Source of the DNA: an uncultured Ruminococcus sp.
GTDB lineage: Bacteria > Bacillota > Clostridia > Oscillospirales > Acutalibacteraceae
Reading direction: 5' to 3'
Assembly: GCA_910585865.1 (NCBI GenBank)
Contig: CAJUGO010000002.1
Coordinates: 221,413 to 285,412, forward strand
DNA: 64,000 nt
Shown here: piece after piece, positions 11,094-19,592 of the stretch
How the letters are laid out: every line of letters starts with the position of its first letter
How positions within the stretch are numbered: the first letter of the stretch is position 1
Position numbers and translations under genes: made by a program
Notes under the pieces: model-generated
Told to the model about the DNA's origin: nothing
Databases searched by the model: none
The model's input: the letters and a program-made list of their open reading frames with translations, nothing else

Positions 11094-11585
11094 TTATAAT
11101 TTATAGTAATACGGACAGATATCCTCATAGCGCCCGTCCTTCATAAGAAATCCCCCGGGAATAACTCCAAGCTGAATAAATCCAAGTTTCTCATACAATT
11201 TTCTTGCGGCTGCGTTTGTCTTTACAACTGCATTAAACTGCAATATTTTAAAACCATTGACCTTTGCTCGGCTCAGACAATCGTTTACCAGACTTTCGCC
11301 CACTCCGCATCCTCTGGATTCAAAGGCAACTGCATAACTTGCGTTGCAGATATGACCGCACCTGCCGACATTATTTGGATGAAGAATATAAAGTCCGCAT
11401 ATTTTACCGTTATCAGTATTCTCTGCAACAGCACAACAGGTTTGACTTTCAAAAAATTCTTTTCCCTTTGATTCATCAAGTAAATTTATCTGTGGAAATG
11501 CAGTGCCGCTTTCAACAACTTCATTCCATATTGCTATCATTTTGTTTAAATCCTCAGTTTTGTACTCCCGTACAATAATATCCAT
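11094..11585 (-). CDS. GNAT N-acetyltransferase (phosphinothricin acetyltransferase-like)
   Basis: 163 residues with the GNAT fold: acetyl-CoA loop near ESRGCGVGESLVNDCL, then AKVNGFKILQFNAVVKTNAAARKLYEKLGF, typical of the YncA/Pat branch. ICGLYILHPNN lies in the central beta sheet. The start follows AGGTGA at normal spacing. The substrate cannot be told from sequence; amino acids or amine xenobiotics are common in this branch. It is divergent from the metK riboswitch promoter and shares a transcript with the cupin gene. Confidence 0.88.
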   Translation of the reverse strand: MDIIVREYKTEDLNKMIAIWNEVVESGTAFPQINLLDESKGKEFFESQTCCAVAENTDNGKICGLYILHPNNVGRCGHICNASYAVAFESRGCGVGESLVNDCLSRAKVNGFKILQFNAVVKTNAAARKLYEKLGFIQLGVIPGGFLMKDGRYEDICPYYYKL

Positions 11586-11708
11586 AATATTTCACCTGTA
11601 TTTTATTTTACCACAAGCATTAGCAATAATCAAATATATTAAACAGAAGAAAAATTCTTTTTTGGAAACAATTGTCATCTCCTATTTCGACATTTTTTTA
11701 TTTTTGTA

Positions 11709-11737
11709 TTGCTTTTTCGCAGACAATGATATATAAT
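11709..11737 (+). promoter_or_regulatory. metK promoter
   Basis: TTGCTT, a 17-base spacer and TATAAT (11732-11737), about 20 bases before the S-box. Confidence 0.75.
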
Positions 11738-11756
11738 AATTGTGCAACAGAATAAT

Positions 11757-11892
11757 AATCTTATCAAGAGCGACTGAGGGGACAGGCCCAATGAAGTCCG
11801 GCAACCTGCTTAAGCAAGGTGCTAAATCCTGCGGTTTTTTGCCGAAAGATGAGTAAACACAGCACCTTTCGGATGAAAGGTGCTTATTTTTT
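11757..11892 (+). promoter_or_regulatory. SAM-I (S-box) riboswitch with terminator
   Basis: The conserved core runs CTTATCAAGAG, GACTGAGGG, CCGGCAACC, AAGGTGCTAAATCC and GATGAG in order. It is followed by an intrinsic terminator (AGCACCTTTC pairing with GAAAGGTGCT, 11861-11884, then a T run) just before the metK Shine-Dalgarno. High S-adenosylmethionine should stabilise the aptamer and terminate transcription, giving product feedback on metK. Confidence 0.96.
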
Positions 11893-11909
11893 GGAAGGAG
11901 CTTTAATTT

Positions 11910-13091
11910 ATGGCAAGACATTTATTTACGTCGGAATCTGTAACCGAGGGACATCCCGATAAGGTTTGCGACCAAATTTCAGACGCAGTGCTTGACAGCA
12001 TTTTAGAACAGGATAAAAACGCTCATGTTGCCTGTGAGGTAACGGCCACAACAGGCGTTGTTCATGTTATGGGCGAAATTTCAACCGACTGCTATGTTGA
12101 CATAGCTGAGATTGCAAGAAAAGTAATTAATGATATAGGGTATGACAATCAGAAATGCGGCTTTAACGGTAACACATGTGCAGTTCTTACATCAATTGAC
12201 GCTCAGTCTCCTGATATCGCAATGGGGGTAAATGAAAGTTACGAACTCAAAGACGGAGAAGACGATGTAAACAACACCATAGGTGCCGGCGATCAGGGCA
12301 TGATGTTCGGATATGCCTGCGATGAAACGCCCGAGCTTATGCCCATGCCGATATCACTTGCACACAAGCTTGCAAAACAGCTTACCAAGGTCAGAAAGGA
12401 CGGCACTCTGCCGTATCTGCGTCCTGACGGAAAAACTCAGGTAACAGTTGAATATGATGATAATAAAATCACTGGAATCGATACGGTCGTAGTATCGACC
12501 CAGCACGATGAAGATATTACTCTTGAACAAATCAGAAAAGACCTTATCGAATATGTAATAAAGCCTGTTATTCCCGAACATCTGCTAAATGACAGCACAA
12601 AGATTTTTGTTAATCCAACGGGAAGATTTGTTATCGGCGGTCCTGTGGGTGACTCCGGACTTACAGGCAGAAAGATTATTGTTGATACTTATGGCGGATT
12701 CTCACGGCATGGCGGCGGTGCATTCAGCGGAAAAGATCCGACAAAGGTTGACCGAAGCGCAGCATACTACAGCCGTTACATTGCAAAAAACATTGTTGCG
12801 GCAGGACTTGCAAAAAAATGTGAAATTCAGCTTGCATACGCAATCGGAGTAGCTAAGCCTGTATCGGTAATGGTTGATACTTTCGGAACATCAAAATATA
12901 CAAACGAACAGCTTGCAAAGGCTGTTGAGAAAGTTTTTGACTGCCGTCCAAATTCAATTATCAGTCAGCTCAAGCTTAAAGAAACAAAATACCTGCCTCT
13001 GGCGGCTTACGGTCACATGGGTCGTGAAGAACTTGGCGTTGAATGGGAAAAAACAAATAAAACCGAAGACCTAAAAAAGGCTCTTGCATAA
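11910..13091 (+). CDS. metK: S-adenosylmethionine synthase MetK
   Basis: Makes S-adenosylmethionine from methionine and ATP. 393 residues, standard length. Signatures: [16 protein letters not shown] at the N-terminus, [26 protein letters not shown] and [27 protein letters not shown] lies nine bases before the ATG. It sits alone under the S-box and ends before a strong terminator. Confidence 0.98.
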   Translation: MARHLFTSESVTEGHPDKVCDQISDAVLDSILEQDKNAHVACEVTATTGVVHVMGEISTDCYVDIAEIARKVINDIGYDNQKCGFNGNTCAVLTSIDAQSPDIAMGVNESYELKDGEDDVNNTIGAGDQGMMFGYACDETPELMPMPISLAHKLAKQLTKVRKDGTLPYLRPDGKTQVTVEYDDNKITGIDTVVVSTQHDEDITLEQIRKDLIEYVIKPVIPEHLLNDSTKIFVNPTGRFVIGGPVGDSGLTGRKIIVDTYGGFSRHGGGAFSGKDPTKVDRSAAYYSRYIAKNIVAAGLAKKCEIQLAYAIGVAKPVSVMVDTFGTSKYTNEQLAKAVEKVFDCRPNSIISQLKLKETKYLPLAAYGHMGREELGVEWEKTNKTEDLKKALA

Positions 13092-13116
13092 ACAATACAT
13101 AAGATATATTTTGATA

Positions 13117-13149
13117 AACAAGACTTGACTTGCTATCAAGTCTTGTTTT
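13117..13149 (+). terminator. metK terminator
   Basis: AACAAGACTTGA pairs with TCAAGTCTTGTT, followed by TTTATTTC. Confidence 0.85.
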
Positions 13150-13204
13150 ATTTCAAAATAACAAAAATTCTCACATAACGTAGCACAATTAATAATAATT
13201 AATA

Positions 13205-13233
13205 TTGACTTAATTAAAAATAAATTTTATACT
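13205..13233 (+). promoter_or_regulatory. Promoter of dockerin amylase 1
   Basis: TTGACT, a 17-base spacer, then TATACT. The expected start site is only about 15 bases before the gene's ATG, so the leader is very short. Confidence 0.7.
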
Positions 13234-13256
13234 AAATGACGAAAGGAGAAATTAAC

Positions 13257-15539
13257 ATGAAAAACTTATTTAGAAAACCTTTATCAATTGTTTTGGCTGT
13301 TTTAATGGCGGTTTCCGGTTTAGCATTTTCCGTTAATGCCGTTGAAAACAAAACAACTGAATCAGAGGCAAAAAATCCCTACGGACTGACCGAAAGCATA
13401 AAGGACGGAGTAATACTTCATGCATGGTGCTGGTCCTTTGACACAATCAGAGAAAATCTTCCTAAAATCGCCGAAGCCGGATACACATCTGTGCAGACCT
13501 CCCCTATCAACCAATGTGTAGTCGGTGATAACGGCGGAATGCAGCTTATGGGAAACGGTAAATGGTATTATCACTATCAGCCTATTATGTATACTATAGG
13601 TAATTATCAACTCGGCACGCTTGACGATTTCAAGGCATTGTGCAGCGAGGCTGAAAAATACGGAATACATATTATTGTTGACGTTGTTGCAAACCATTGC
13701 TCAAGTGATTATAATGCAATATCATCCGAAATTAAAAATATTCCCGGAGGAGCTTTTCACGAAGGGTTCGGCATAGGTGATTACAACAATCGCTACCAGT
13801 GTACACAGGGTCAGCTTTTAAGCTTGTGTGATTTAAACACTCAAAACCCAAATGTTCAGCAAATGATTCTTAACTATCTTAAAAGCTGCGTTGCTGCAGG
13901 TGCAAGCGGATTCAGATATGATGCTGCAAAACACATAGAACTTCCCGATGATGAACCGGATAACGGCAGAGATTTCGCAAGCGAATTCTGGCCGGTTATT
14001 CTCAACAATGGTTCAGAATTCCAGTATGGCGAAATTCTGCAGGACGATGGAAGCCGTACCGAAGCATACTCACAATATATGAGCGTTACAGCATCAGATT
14101 ACGGCATCGAAATAAGAAAAGCCGTTAAAAATGGAAATTTTAACGCACAAAATTTAAAAAACTATTGTTCTGACGGTGCTGAAATCAACAAGCTTGTAAC
14201 ATGGGTTGAATCACATGATAACTACACCGGTGACGGAACATGGTCACAGCTTGACAACCAGGATATCAGACAGGCTTGGGCAGTTCTTGCGGCAAGAGGC
14301 GAAACAACACCGCTGTTCTTTAACAGACCTGACGGAAGCAGTAAAACTGACCAGTGGGGCAAAAACCAAATTGGCATAGCAGGTGACGATAACTATTGTC
14401 ATCCTGAAGTAATTGCAGTAAACCAATTTAAAAACGCAATGGTCGGCTTGCCTGAGAAAATGTCCAACCCAACTGACAGCAACAGTCTGCTTATGATTGA
14501 AAGAGGAAGTGCAGGTGCAGTTATTATCAATGTTTCTGACACTGATGCAGTACTCAATTGTTCCACAGATGTTGCAGACGGTACGTATTTTGATCAGGCT
14601 GCAGGAAGTAAATTTACTGTTACCGGCGGAAAACTCAGCGGTACGGTAAAAGCAGGTGCAGTAGCAGTTGTTTATAACAGCGAACTCGTAAAGCAGCCAA
14701 CTGTTTCTATTTCACAGGACGGCGGAGAATTCAGAGGAACACTGACACTTACTTTAACTTCTCGCAACACAACTGAAGCAACATACAAAATAGGCAGCGG
14801 TTCACCAATAAAGTATGAATCAGGCGACACTATTACAATCGGCAGTGATATGGCAGATAATACATCTGTAGATATTACTCTTTACGGCAAAAATGATGAA
14901 GGTGAAACTTCCAGAACATATACATTCACAAAGATTGCAGCGCCTTATTTAAGCGGTGAAACAGTTGTATATTTTGACAACAGTGAATATAACTGGGAAA
15001 AAGTTAATTTGTACGCATATTATTACGACAACAATAATCAAGTTGTTACAAACAATGACTGGCCGGGAATAGCAATGACCGATTTGGGCGGCGGAATGTA
15101 CGGATATGTTCTTGATGAAAACTGGAATTATTCAAAAGTCCATGTTATTTTTAACAACGGAAACGGAACACAGTATCCTTCCGGTGAAGGATATGAAATA
15201 AAAAAAGGCGAAAGCAAAATTTTTAACGGAAACGGGCTTGAAGATTACACTGTAACACCGCCGGTTACTCAGCCAAGTACCACTGTTCCTCCTGTTACTG
15301 AGCCGGACACCACAATTTCTCAGCGAAAACTTGGTGATGTGAATAATGACGGCAGAGTAAATATCCTTGACGCAACTATAATTCAAAAATTTATATGTGA
15401 AATCACAGACGAAAACGGAAACCTGCTGATTGACGAAAACAATCCTGAGGAAGTCAGAATTGCTGATGTAAATGGCAACGGCAGAATTGAAATACGTGAT
15501 GCTACTGAAATTCAAAAAATAGCAGCAGAATTAATATAA
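13257..15539 (+). CDS. Secreted GH13 alpha-amylase with starch-binding module and C-terminal dockerin
   Basis: 760 residues from ATG 13257 (AAAGGAG upstream; an in-frame ATG at 13236 lies before that site and is unlikely). Signal peptide: MKNLFRKP then a hydrophobic stretch ending SVNA. The GH13 regions are present: I VDVVANHC, II GFRYDAAKH (nucleophile Asp), III YGEIL (acid Glu), IV VESHDN. A beta-sandwich domain follows, then a CBM26-like module (VVYFDNSEYNWEKVNLYAYY), a Pro/Thr linker, and a type I dockerin with two calcium repeats (GDVNNDGRVNILDATIIQKF and DVNGNGRIEIRDATEIQK). The dockerin implies attachment to a cohesin scaffoldin, as in the Ruminococcus bromii amylosome. No cohesin gene is in the window. 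Confidence 0.95.
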   Translation: MKNLFRKPLSIVLAVLMAVSGLAFSVNAVENKTTESEAKNPYGLTESIKDGVILHAWCWSFDTIRENLPKIAEAGYTSVQTSPINQCVVGDNGGMQLMGNGKWYYHYQPIMYTIGNYQLGTLDDFKALCSEAEKYGIHIIVDVVANHCSSDYNAISSEIKNIPGGAFHEGFGIGDYNNRYQCTQGQLLSLCDLNTQNPNVQQMILNYLKSCVAAGASGFRYDAAKHIELPDDEPDNGRDFASEFWPVILNNGSEFQYGEILQDDGSRTEAYSQYMSVTASDYGIEIRKAVKNGNFNAQNLKNYCSDGAEINKLVTWVESHDNYTGDGTWSQLDNQDIRQAWAVLAARGETTPLFFNRPDGSSKTDQWGKNQIGIAGDDNYCHPEVIAVNQFKNAMVGLPEKMSNPTDSNSLLMIERGSAGAVIINVSDTDAVLNCSTDVADGTYFDQAAGSKFTVTGGKLSGTVKAGAVAVVYNSELVKQPTVSISQDGGEFRGTLTLTLTSRNTTEATYKIGSGSPIKYESGDTITIGSDMADNTSVDITLYGKNDEGETSRTYTFTKIAAPYLSGETVVYFDNSEYNWEKVNLYAYYYDNNNQVVTNNDWPGIAMTDLGGGMYGYVLDENWNYSKVHVIFNNGNGTQYPSGEGYEIKKGESKIFNGNGLEDYTVTPPVTQPSTTVPPVTEPDTTISQRKLGDVNNDGRVNILDATIIQKFICEITDENGNLLIDENNPEEVRIADVNGNGRIEIRDATEIQKIAAELI

Positions 15540-15550
15540 TTAATTAAAGA

Positions 15551-15586
15551 AAATACAGCCTGAAAAATTAATTTCAGGCTGTATTT
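15551..15586. terminator. Bidirectional terminator between amylase 1 and mazF
   Basis: A 15-bp perfect stem, AAATACAGCCTGAAA with TTTCAGGCTGTATTT, T-rich on both sides, between convergent genes. Confidence 0.85.
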
Positions 15587-15630
15587 TTACTTTTCTGCAC
15601 TATATTCGCAATCCTATATGTAGTACAGAA

Positions 15631-15987
15631 TTATGCATTGAGTCCAAAAGAAATTGAAATTGCATTGTTTATTTCATCCATTGAGCTTTCATCAATTGCA
15701 CCCATTTTTTCTTTAAGACGCTTTTTGTCTATTGTTCTGACCTGTTCTAACAGCACAACACTGTCCTTTGCCAGTCCTGAGGTATCTGCATTAAGCGGTA
15801 TATGCGTCGGCAAATTTGCTTTTGACTGCTGGCTTGTAATTGCAGCTGCAATAACAGTAGGGCTGAATCTGTTACCCACATTATTCTGTACTATCAACAC
15901 AGGCCTCACTCCTCCCTGTTCCGACCCCACAACCGGGCTTAAATCAGCATAAAAAATGTCACCGCGTTTTATATTCAAGGCTTTCAC
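15631..15987 (-). CDS. MazF/PemK-type endoribonuclease toxin (NdoA/EndoA-like), no antitoxin beside it
   Basis: 118 residues. The family core is clear: [43 protein letters not shown] and [13 protein letters not shown], close to Bacillus EndoA, which cuts mRNA at UACAU. The start is GTG 15987, with GGAG close before it, or TTG 15978. In Bacillus the antitoxin gene ndoAI precedes ndoA after alr. Here the 97 bases upstream hold no ORF and the next gene is a lipoprotein, so the antitoxin is absent or elsewhere. The neighbours (lipoprotein, nnrD) otherwise match the conserved Firmicutes cluster. Confidence 0.92.
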   Translation of the reverse strand: MKALNIKRGDIFYADLSPVVGSEQGGVRPVLIVQNNVGNRFSPTVIAAAITSQQSKANLPTHIPLNADTSGLAKDSVVLLEQVRTIDKKRLKEKMGAIDESSMDEINNAISISFGLNA

Positions 15988-16084
15988 GCTCCAAATGATT
16001 GTTTACTGATATTTTTGCCTTTCTTAAAGCTTTTATACAGCTATTACATAATATTTTTGGGCGCAAAATTTGTGAATATGAACG

Positions 16085-16633
16085 CTAATCCATGTTAATC
16101 TTTATGTTCTCAAACTTAATTTCAAACTGCTCTCCGTCAAGCCGTGCACCAAGCAGCTTCCCCTCACTGTCCGCCGTAATATCTGCATTTCCAAAACCTG
16201 TTTTAAGATCATATGTATTTTGGTTATCTTTTTCAGATTTAAATACAGCTCTGCCGTCAGAAACACCAAAAATAACTGCTCTTAAAATATTCGGAAAACT
16301 GTTTTCGGGAATATATGCTTCATCTGCACTGCATATCATATTATCTCTTATTATTTGCATTTGTGAACTTTTATAGTTCAACTCAAGTCCGCTTAGCGAT
16401 TCAGGTGAATTAATTGAGATATTTACCATCTTCTGCCTGTTGCAGCTCATGTGCCCTTTAATTTTCATTTCTCTGTACTGTGCAGTAAAATCCGCTGAAA
16501 AATCTGTCATTATATCACTTTTGCCGGTATCGTTACCATGTTTCGAAAAATTATTACCCGAACCGCAGCCTGTTAAAAAAATTACAGGCAATAAAAAAAA
16601 GACACATAATACTTTAAAAATCTTGTTTGCCAT
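16085..16633 (-). CDS. Predicted lipoprotein, unknown function
   Basis: 182 residues. The N-terminus is basic then hydrophobic and ends in the lipobox FLTGCGSG, so export and lipid anchoring are expected. The remainder looks like a beta-rich LolA/LppX-like fold (alternating polar and hydrophobic strands, e.g. MKIKGHMSCNRQKMVNISI), which is a guess. GGGGGTG precedes the ATG. In many Firmicutes an outer-lipoprotein sorting-like gene sits between nnrD or acpS and alr-ndoA, and this gene is in that position. Confidence 0.75.
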   Translation of the reverse strand: MANKIFKVLCVFFLLPVIFLTGCGSGNNFSKHGNDTGKSDIMTDFSADFTAQYREMKIKGHMSCNRQKMVNISINSPESLSGLELNYKSSQMQIIRDNMICSADEAYIPENSFPNILRAVIFGVSDGRAVFKSEKDNQNTYDLKTGFGNADITADSEGKLLGARLDGEQFEIKFENIKINMD

Positions 16634-16716
16634 AAGGCACCCCCTGTTTTTATATATTATATGTCTTTAAAGTTTTCATAATTCCGATAAACAAGTTATC
16701 AAAAACACCATTTATA

Positions 16717-17604
16717 TTAAACTATACACTTTTTATAGGCAAGATGAATGCAATCAATTATATCTGTGGGCAGCATTGAAATTTTACCAAACTTATCACT
16801 TGCTATATCCCCTGACAGTCCATGCAGATATACCGCCGCCGCTGCTGCATCTGAGGCATATGCTCCCTGCGCAAGAATTGACGCTGTCATTCCTGCAAGT
16901 ACATCGCCGCTACCGCCTGTTGCCATTCCGGAATTACCCGTAGTGTTAAGAAATGTTTTGCCATTTGGCAAAGCAACAACAGTGCCTGCCCCTTTCAGAA
17001 CGGTTATCGTGTCATATTTCCGGGCAAAATCACTTGCTACACGTTCCCGCTCGGAATTAATAAGCTGAACAATAAGCCCCGTAAGCCTCGCCATTTCTCC
17101 CGGATGAGGAGTTATAATAATCGGAGCTTTTTTCTTTAAAAGAATATCAGGATATTTTGCAATACAATTAAGTGCATCGGCATCCAGTACCATTGGCTTT
17201 GAACAATTTTCTATTAAAGAAAAGACGATTTTTTCTGTATCTTCGCACACTCCCAATCCGCATCCTATCAGAACAGCAGAAGAGCTCTCCGCCTCGCTTA
17301 TAAGAAAAGGAATATTACGTTTACTTATTCTTCCGTCTCCTGTTTCCTCCAACGGAAAATATACACTTTCAAGAATACACTGAGCTGAAATTGGATAAAT
17401 GCTTCTAGGCAGTGCACACTTAAGCAATCCAATGCCGCATTTCAGCGCGGCCTTACCTGCCATGATTGATGCACCTGCCATTCCATAGCTGCCGCATATA
17501 CTTAAAAGAGAGCCAAGAGTACCTTTGTTAGCATCATCAGGACGTTTAAAAACTGCCTTTTTTACAATATTTCTATCTGTTCTTTCCATTACATCAACCG
17601 ACAT
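16717..17604 (-). CDS. nnrD: ADP-dependent (S)-NAD(P)H-hydrate dehydratase NnrD
   Basis: Repairs hydrated NADH and NADPH. 295 residues of the ribokinase-like YjeF C-terminal family: GTLGSLLSICGSYGMAGA at the N-terminus, VLDADALNCI, IITPHPGEMARL and the ATP/anion loop NSGMATGGSGDVLAGM. The N-terminal epimerase domain (NnrE) found fused in many bacteria is missing, so the epimerase must be elsewhere or absent. The start overlaps the upstream membrane-protein gene by 11 bases, indicating coupling. Confidence 0.93.
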   Translation of the reverse strand: MSVDVMERTDRNIVKKAVFKRPDDANKGTLGSLLSICGSYGMAGASIMAGKAALKCGIGLLKCALPRSIYPISAQCILESVYFPLEETGDGRISKRNIPFLISEAESSSAVLIGCGLGVCEDTEKIVFSLIENCSKPMVLDADALNCIAKYPDILLKKKAPIIITPHPGEMARLTGLIVQLINSERERVASDFARKYDTITVLKGAGTVVALPNGKTFLNTTGNSGMATGGSGDVLAGMTASILAQGAYASDAAAAAVYLHGLSGDIASDKFGKISMLPTDIIDCIHLAYKKCIV

Positions 17605-18139
17605 TTCTATTATAAAATAGCTTTAATACAATATCCTTATTCAGATACGGTTTCATTCCACGTAAAATCTGCTCATTCGGAGTAAAAATCAGCAGGCATC
17701 TGCCATAAGCCACACTGTTATATACAAGATAGTAATTCTCATCTTTTTTATCAATATCACGAGCCGCAGAAAAGGTTTTCATAAACCGCATTTTAGAAAT
17801 TTCATCGTCAGTTTTTTCTATTATTTCAACTTCTCTTATCGGGACTTTGCAAATCTGTTTCCGTTTGCGCAGTGCAATAACTTTTGCTATGTTGAGTTCA
17901 TCACCAACTACCGAATATTCAAAATCCACTTTCTGAACATTAAAAACATACCACACAATATATATTCCGCCCAAAAGAATAAAAAAACCTACATATATCA
18001 AATAAGTCAGCTCCACTATCGGTGCAAGTATTACACATAAAGCCGGAATTGTGATAAGCAGAAATACTGAAAGAATTTTAATAATAAGATTCTTGGGTTT
18101 CTTTGCTTTTTTTACTACTTGTTCGTTAAATATATCCAA
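17594..18139 (-). CDS. Small membrane protein with cytosolic domain, unknown
   Basis: 181 residues. Two adjacent hydrophobic helices (about residues 20-42 and 45-66: IIKILSVFLLITIPAL and LIYVGFFILLGGIYIVWY) are followed by a roughly 110-residue basic domain with alternating strands (VDFEYSVVGDELNIAKVI, VPIREVEIIEK), resembling bacterial PH-like domains without a firm match. It probably starts at TTG 18139, eight bases after AAAGGAG. It is the first gene of the run leading to nnrD. Confidence 0.75.
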   Translation of the reverse strand: MDIFNEQVVKKAKKPKNLIIKILSVFLLITIPALCVILAPIVELTYLIYVGFFILLGGIYIVWYVFNVQKVDFEYSVVGDELNIAKVIALRKRKQICKVPIREVEIIEKTDDEISKMRFMKTFSAARDIDKKDENYYLVYNSVAYGRCLLIFTPNEQILRGMKPYLNKDIVLKLFYNRNVG

Positions 18140-18220
18140 CTTGTAAGCTCCTTTGCCATTATTTATAATTATGATATCATAAAGTCAGTTTTTTTTCAAT
18201 AAAAGTTATGGCAAAAACTA

Positions 18221-18512
18221 TTGCAAAAATATTTTTTTAGTGTTATCATAAGAAATAATAACACTGTGACGAAGAAAGTAACATATGCAAAGTATTGTCA
18301 AAGAGAATATGCGTCTCGGCTGAAAACGCATTACGATACTGCAAATGTGAAGTTCACTTCTGAGTGGTGAGGCTGAAAACAAGTAGGCTTCAACGGATGA
18401 CACCGTTATATGTCAAGGAAGTGTTTGCTTCTTTATGATGCAAAAATCAGGGTGGTACCACGGATTATTTCGTCCCTGCGTAAGAAATTACGCAGGGATT
18501 TTATATTTTTTA
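18221..18512 (+). promoter_or_regulatory. T-box leader (tRNA-Phe responsive) with promoter and terminator
   Basis: Promoter TTGCAA (18221), a 17-base spacer, TATCAT (18244). The leader has the GA motif AAGAGAAT, a GGCTGAAAA loop and a specifier region GTGAAGTTCACTTC whose TTC (18353-18355) is a Phe codon. The T-box itself is AGGGTGGTACCACGG (18449-18463). A terminator follows, CCCTGCGTAA with TTACGCAGGG (18474-18497) and T run. Uncharged tRNA-Phe should bind and favour read-through into pheST. Confidence 0.95.
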
Positions 18513-18524
18513 CGGAGGGATTTC

Positions 18525-19577
18525 ATGAATGAAAAACTGTTAAGTCTCAGAGACGAAATTAAATCAAAGCTTAACCAAACTACCGATTTGATTGATCTTG
18601 ACAAAATCAGGGTTGCATATCTAGGTAAAAAAGGCAGTATAACTTCACTGTTAAAAGGAATGAAAGAGCTTTCTGCTGAAGAAAGAAAATCATTCGGTGC
18701 TGAGGTCAACCAACTTAAAACTCAGGCTGCCCAGTTGATTGAAGAAAAAATTGCCGAATTAAAAGAAATTGAAATTGAAAAAGAAATTGCATCTATGCCC
18801 CAGTTTGATATAACCTCACCGCCTAATCTTGAAAGAGGTTCTTACCATCCGATTACACTTGTTCAGAGAGAATGCGAAAACATTTTTACTTCTATGGGAT
18901 TTACAATTGAGGATTATCCGGAGATTGTTACCGATTATGAATGCTTTGAGGCACTCAATATTCCAAAACATCATCCTGCAAGAGATATGCAGGACACCTA
19001 CTATCTTGATAACGGTCAGTTATTAAAGTCACATACCTCTGCCGCACAGAATGCCATCCTAAAAAAATACGGCAAAAAGCTTATTGACAACGGCACTCCG
19101 ATTAAAGCTATCTTTCCCGGCAGATGTTTCAGAAACGAAGCTACAGATGCTTGTCATGAAAACACCTTCTTTCAAATGGAGGGTGTTATGGTTGATAAGG
19201 ATATCTCAATTTCAAATCTTATTTACTTCATGAAAACCATGCTTTCCGAAGTTTTCAGAAAAGATATCAAGGTCAGACTCCGTCCCGGATTTTTCCCGTT
19301 TGTGGAACCCGGATTTGAGCTTGATATAAGCTGCCTTATCTGCGGCGGTGACGGTTGTCCTTCCTGCAAACACAGCGGATGGCTTGAGCTTTGCCCATGC
19401 GGTATGATTCATCCTAATGTTTTACGTGAAGGCGGTATTGATCCGGAAAAATACACCGGTTTCGCGTTTGGACTGGGACTTACACGTCTTGCAATGATGA
19501 AATACGGAATTAAGGATATCAGAGATTTAAACAGCGGCAATCTTAAAGCATTGTCACAGTTTACCGATGATGAATAA
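18525..19577 (+). CDS. pheS: Phenylalanyl-tRNA synthetase alpha subunit
   Basis: Charges tRNA-Phe as an alpha2-beta2 complex with PheT. 350 residues from ATG 18525, which follows GGAGGG; longer frames back to 18435 lie within the T-box and are artefacts. The N-terminal coiled coil (LLSLRDEIKSKLNQ to IEEKIAELKEIEIEKEI) binds tRNA. Class II motifs are visible: YHPITLVQRE, FPGRCFRNEATDACHENTFFQMEG, and the C-terminal GFAFGLGLTRLAM. A CxxCGGDGCPSC zinc-like motif (residues about 265-275) sits in the catalytic domain, as in many Firmicutes PheS. Confidence 0.97.
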   Translation: MNEKLLSLRDEIKSKLNQTTDLIDLDKIRVAYLGKKGSITSLLKGMKELSAEERKSFGAEVNQLKTQAAQLIEEKIAELKEIEIEKEIASMPQFDITSPPNLERGSYHPITLVQRECENIFTSMGFTIEDYPEIVTDYECFEALNIPKHHPARDMQDTYYLDNGQLLKSHTSAAQNAILKKYGKKLIDNGTPIKAIFPGRCFRNEATDACHENTFFQMEGVMVDKDISISNLIYFMKTMLSEVFRKDIKVRLRPGFFPFVEPGFELDISCLICGGDGCPSCKHSGWLELCPCGMIHPNVLREGGIDPEKYTGFAFGLGLTRLAMMKYGIKDIRDLNSGNLKALSQFTDDE

Positions 19578-19592
19578 GGAAGGAGATACACT

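Noticed and set aside
18435..18524. Longer N-terminus for PheS beginning at an upstream ATG
   Set aside because: It would translate the T-box core and terminator; ATG 18525 with GGAGGG fits the family start.
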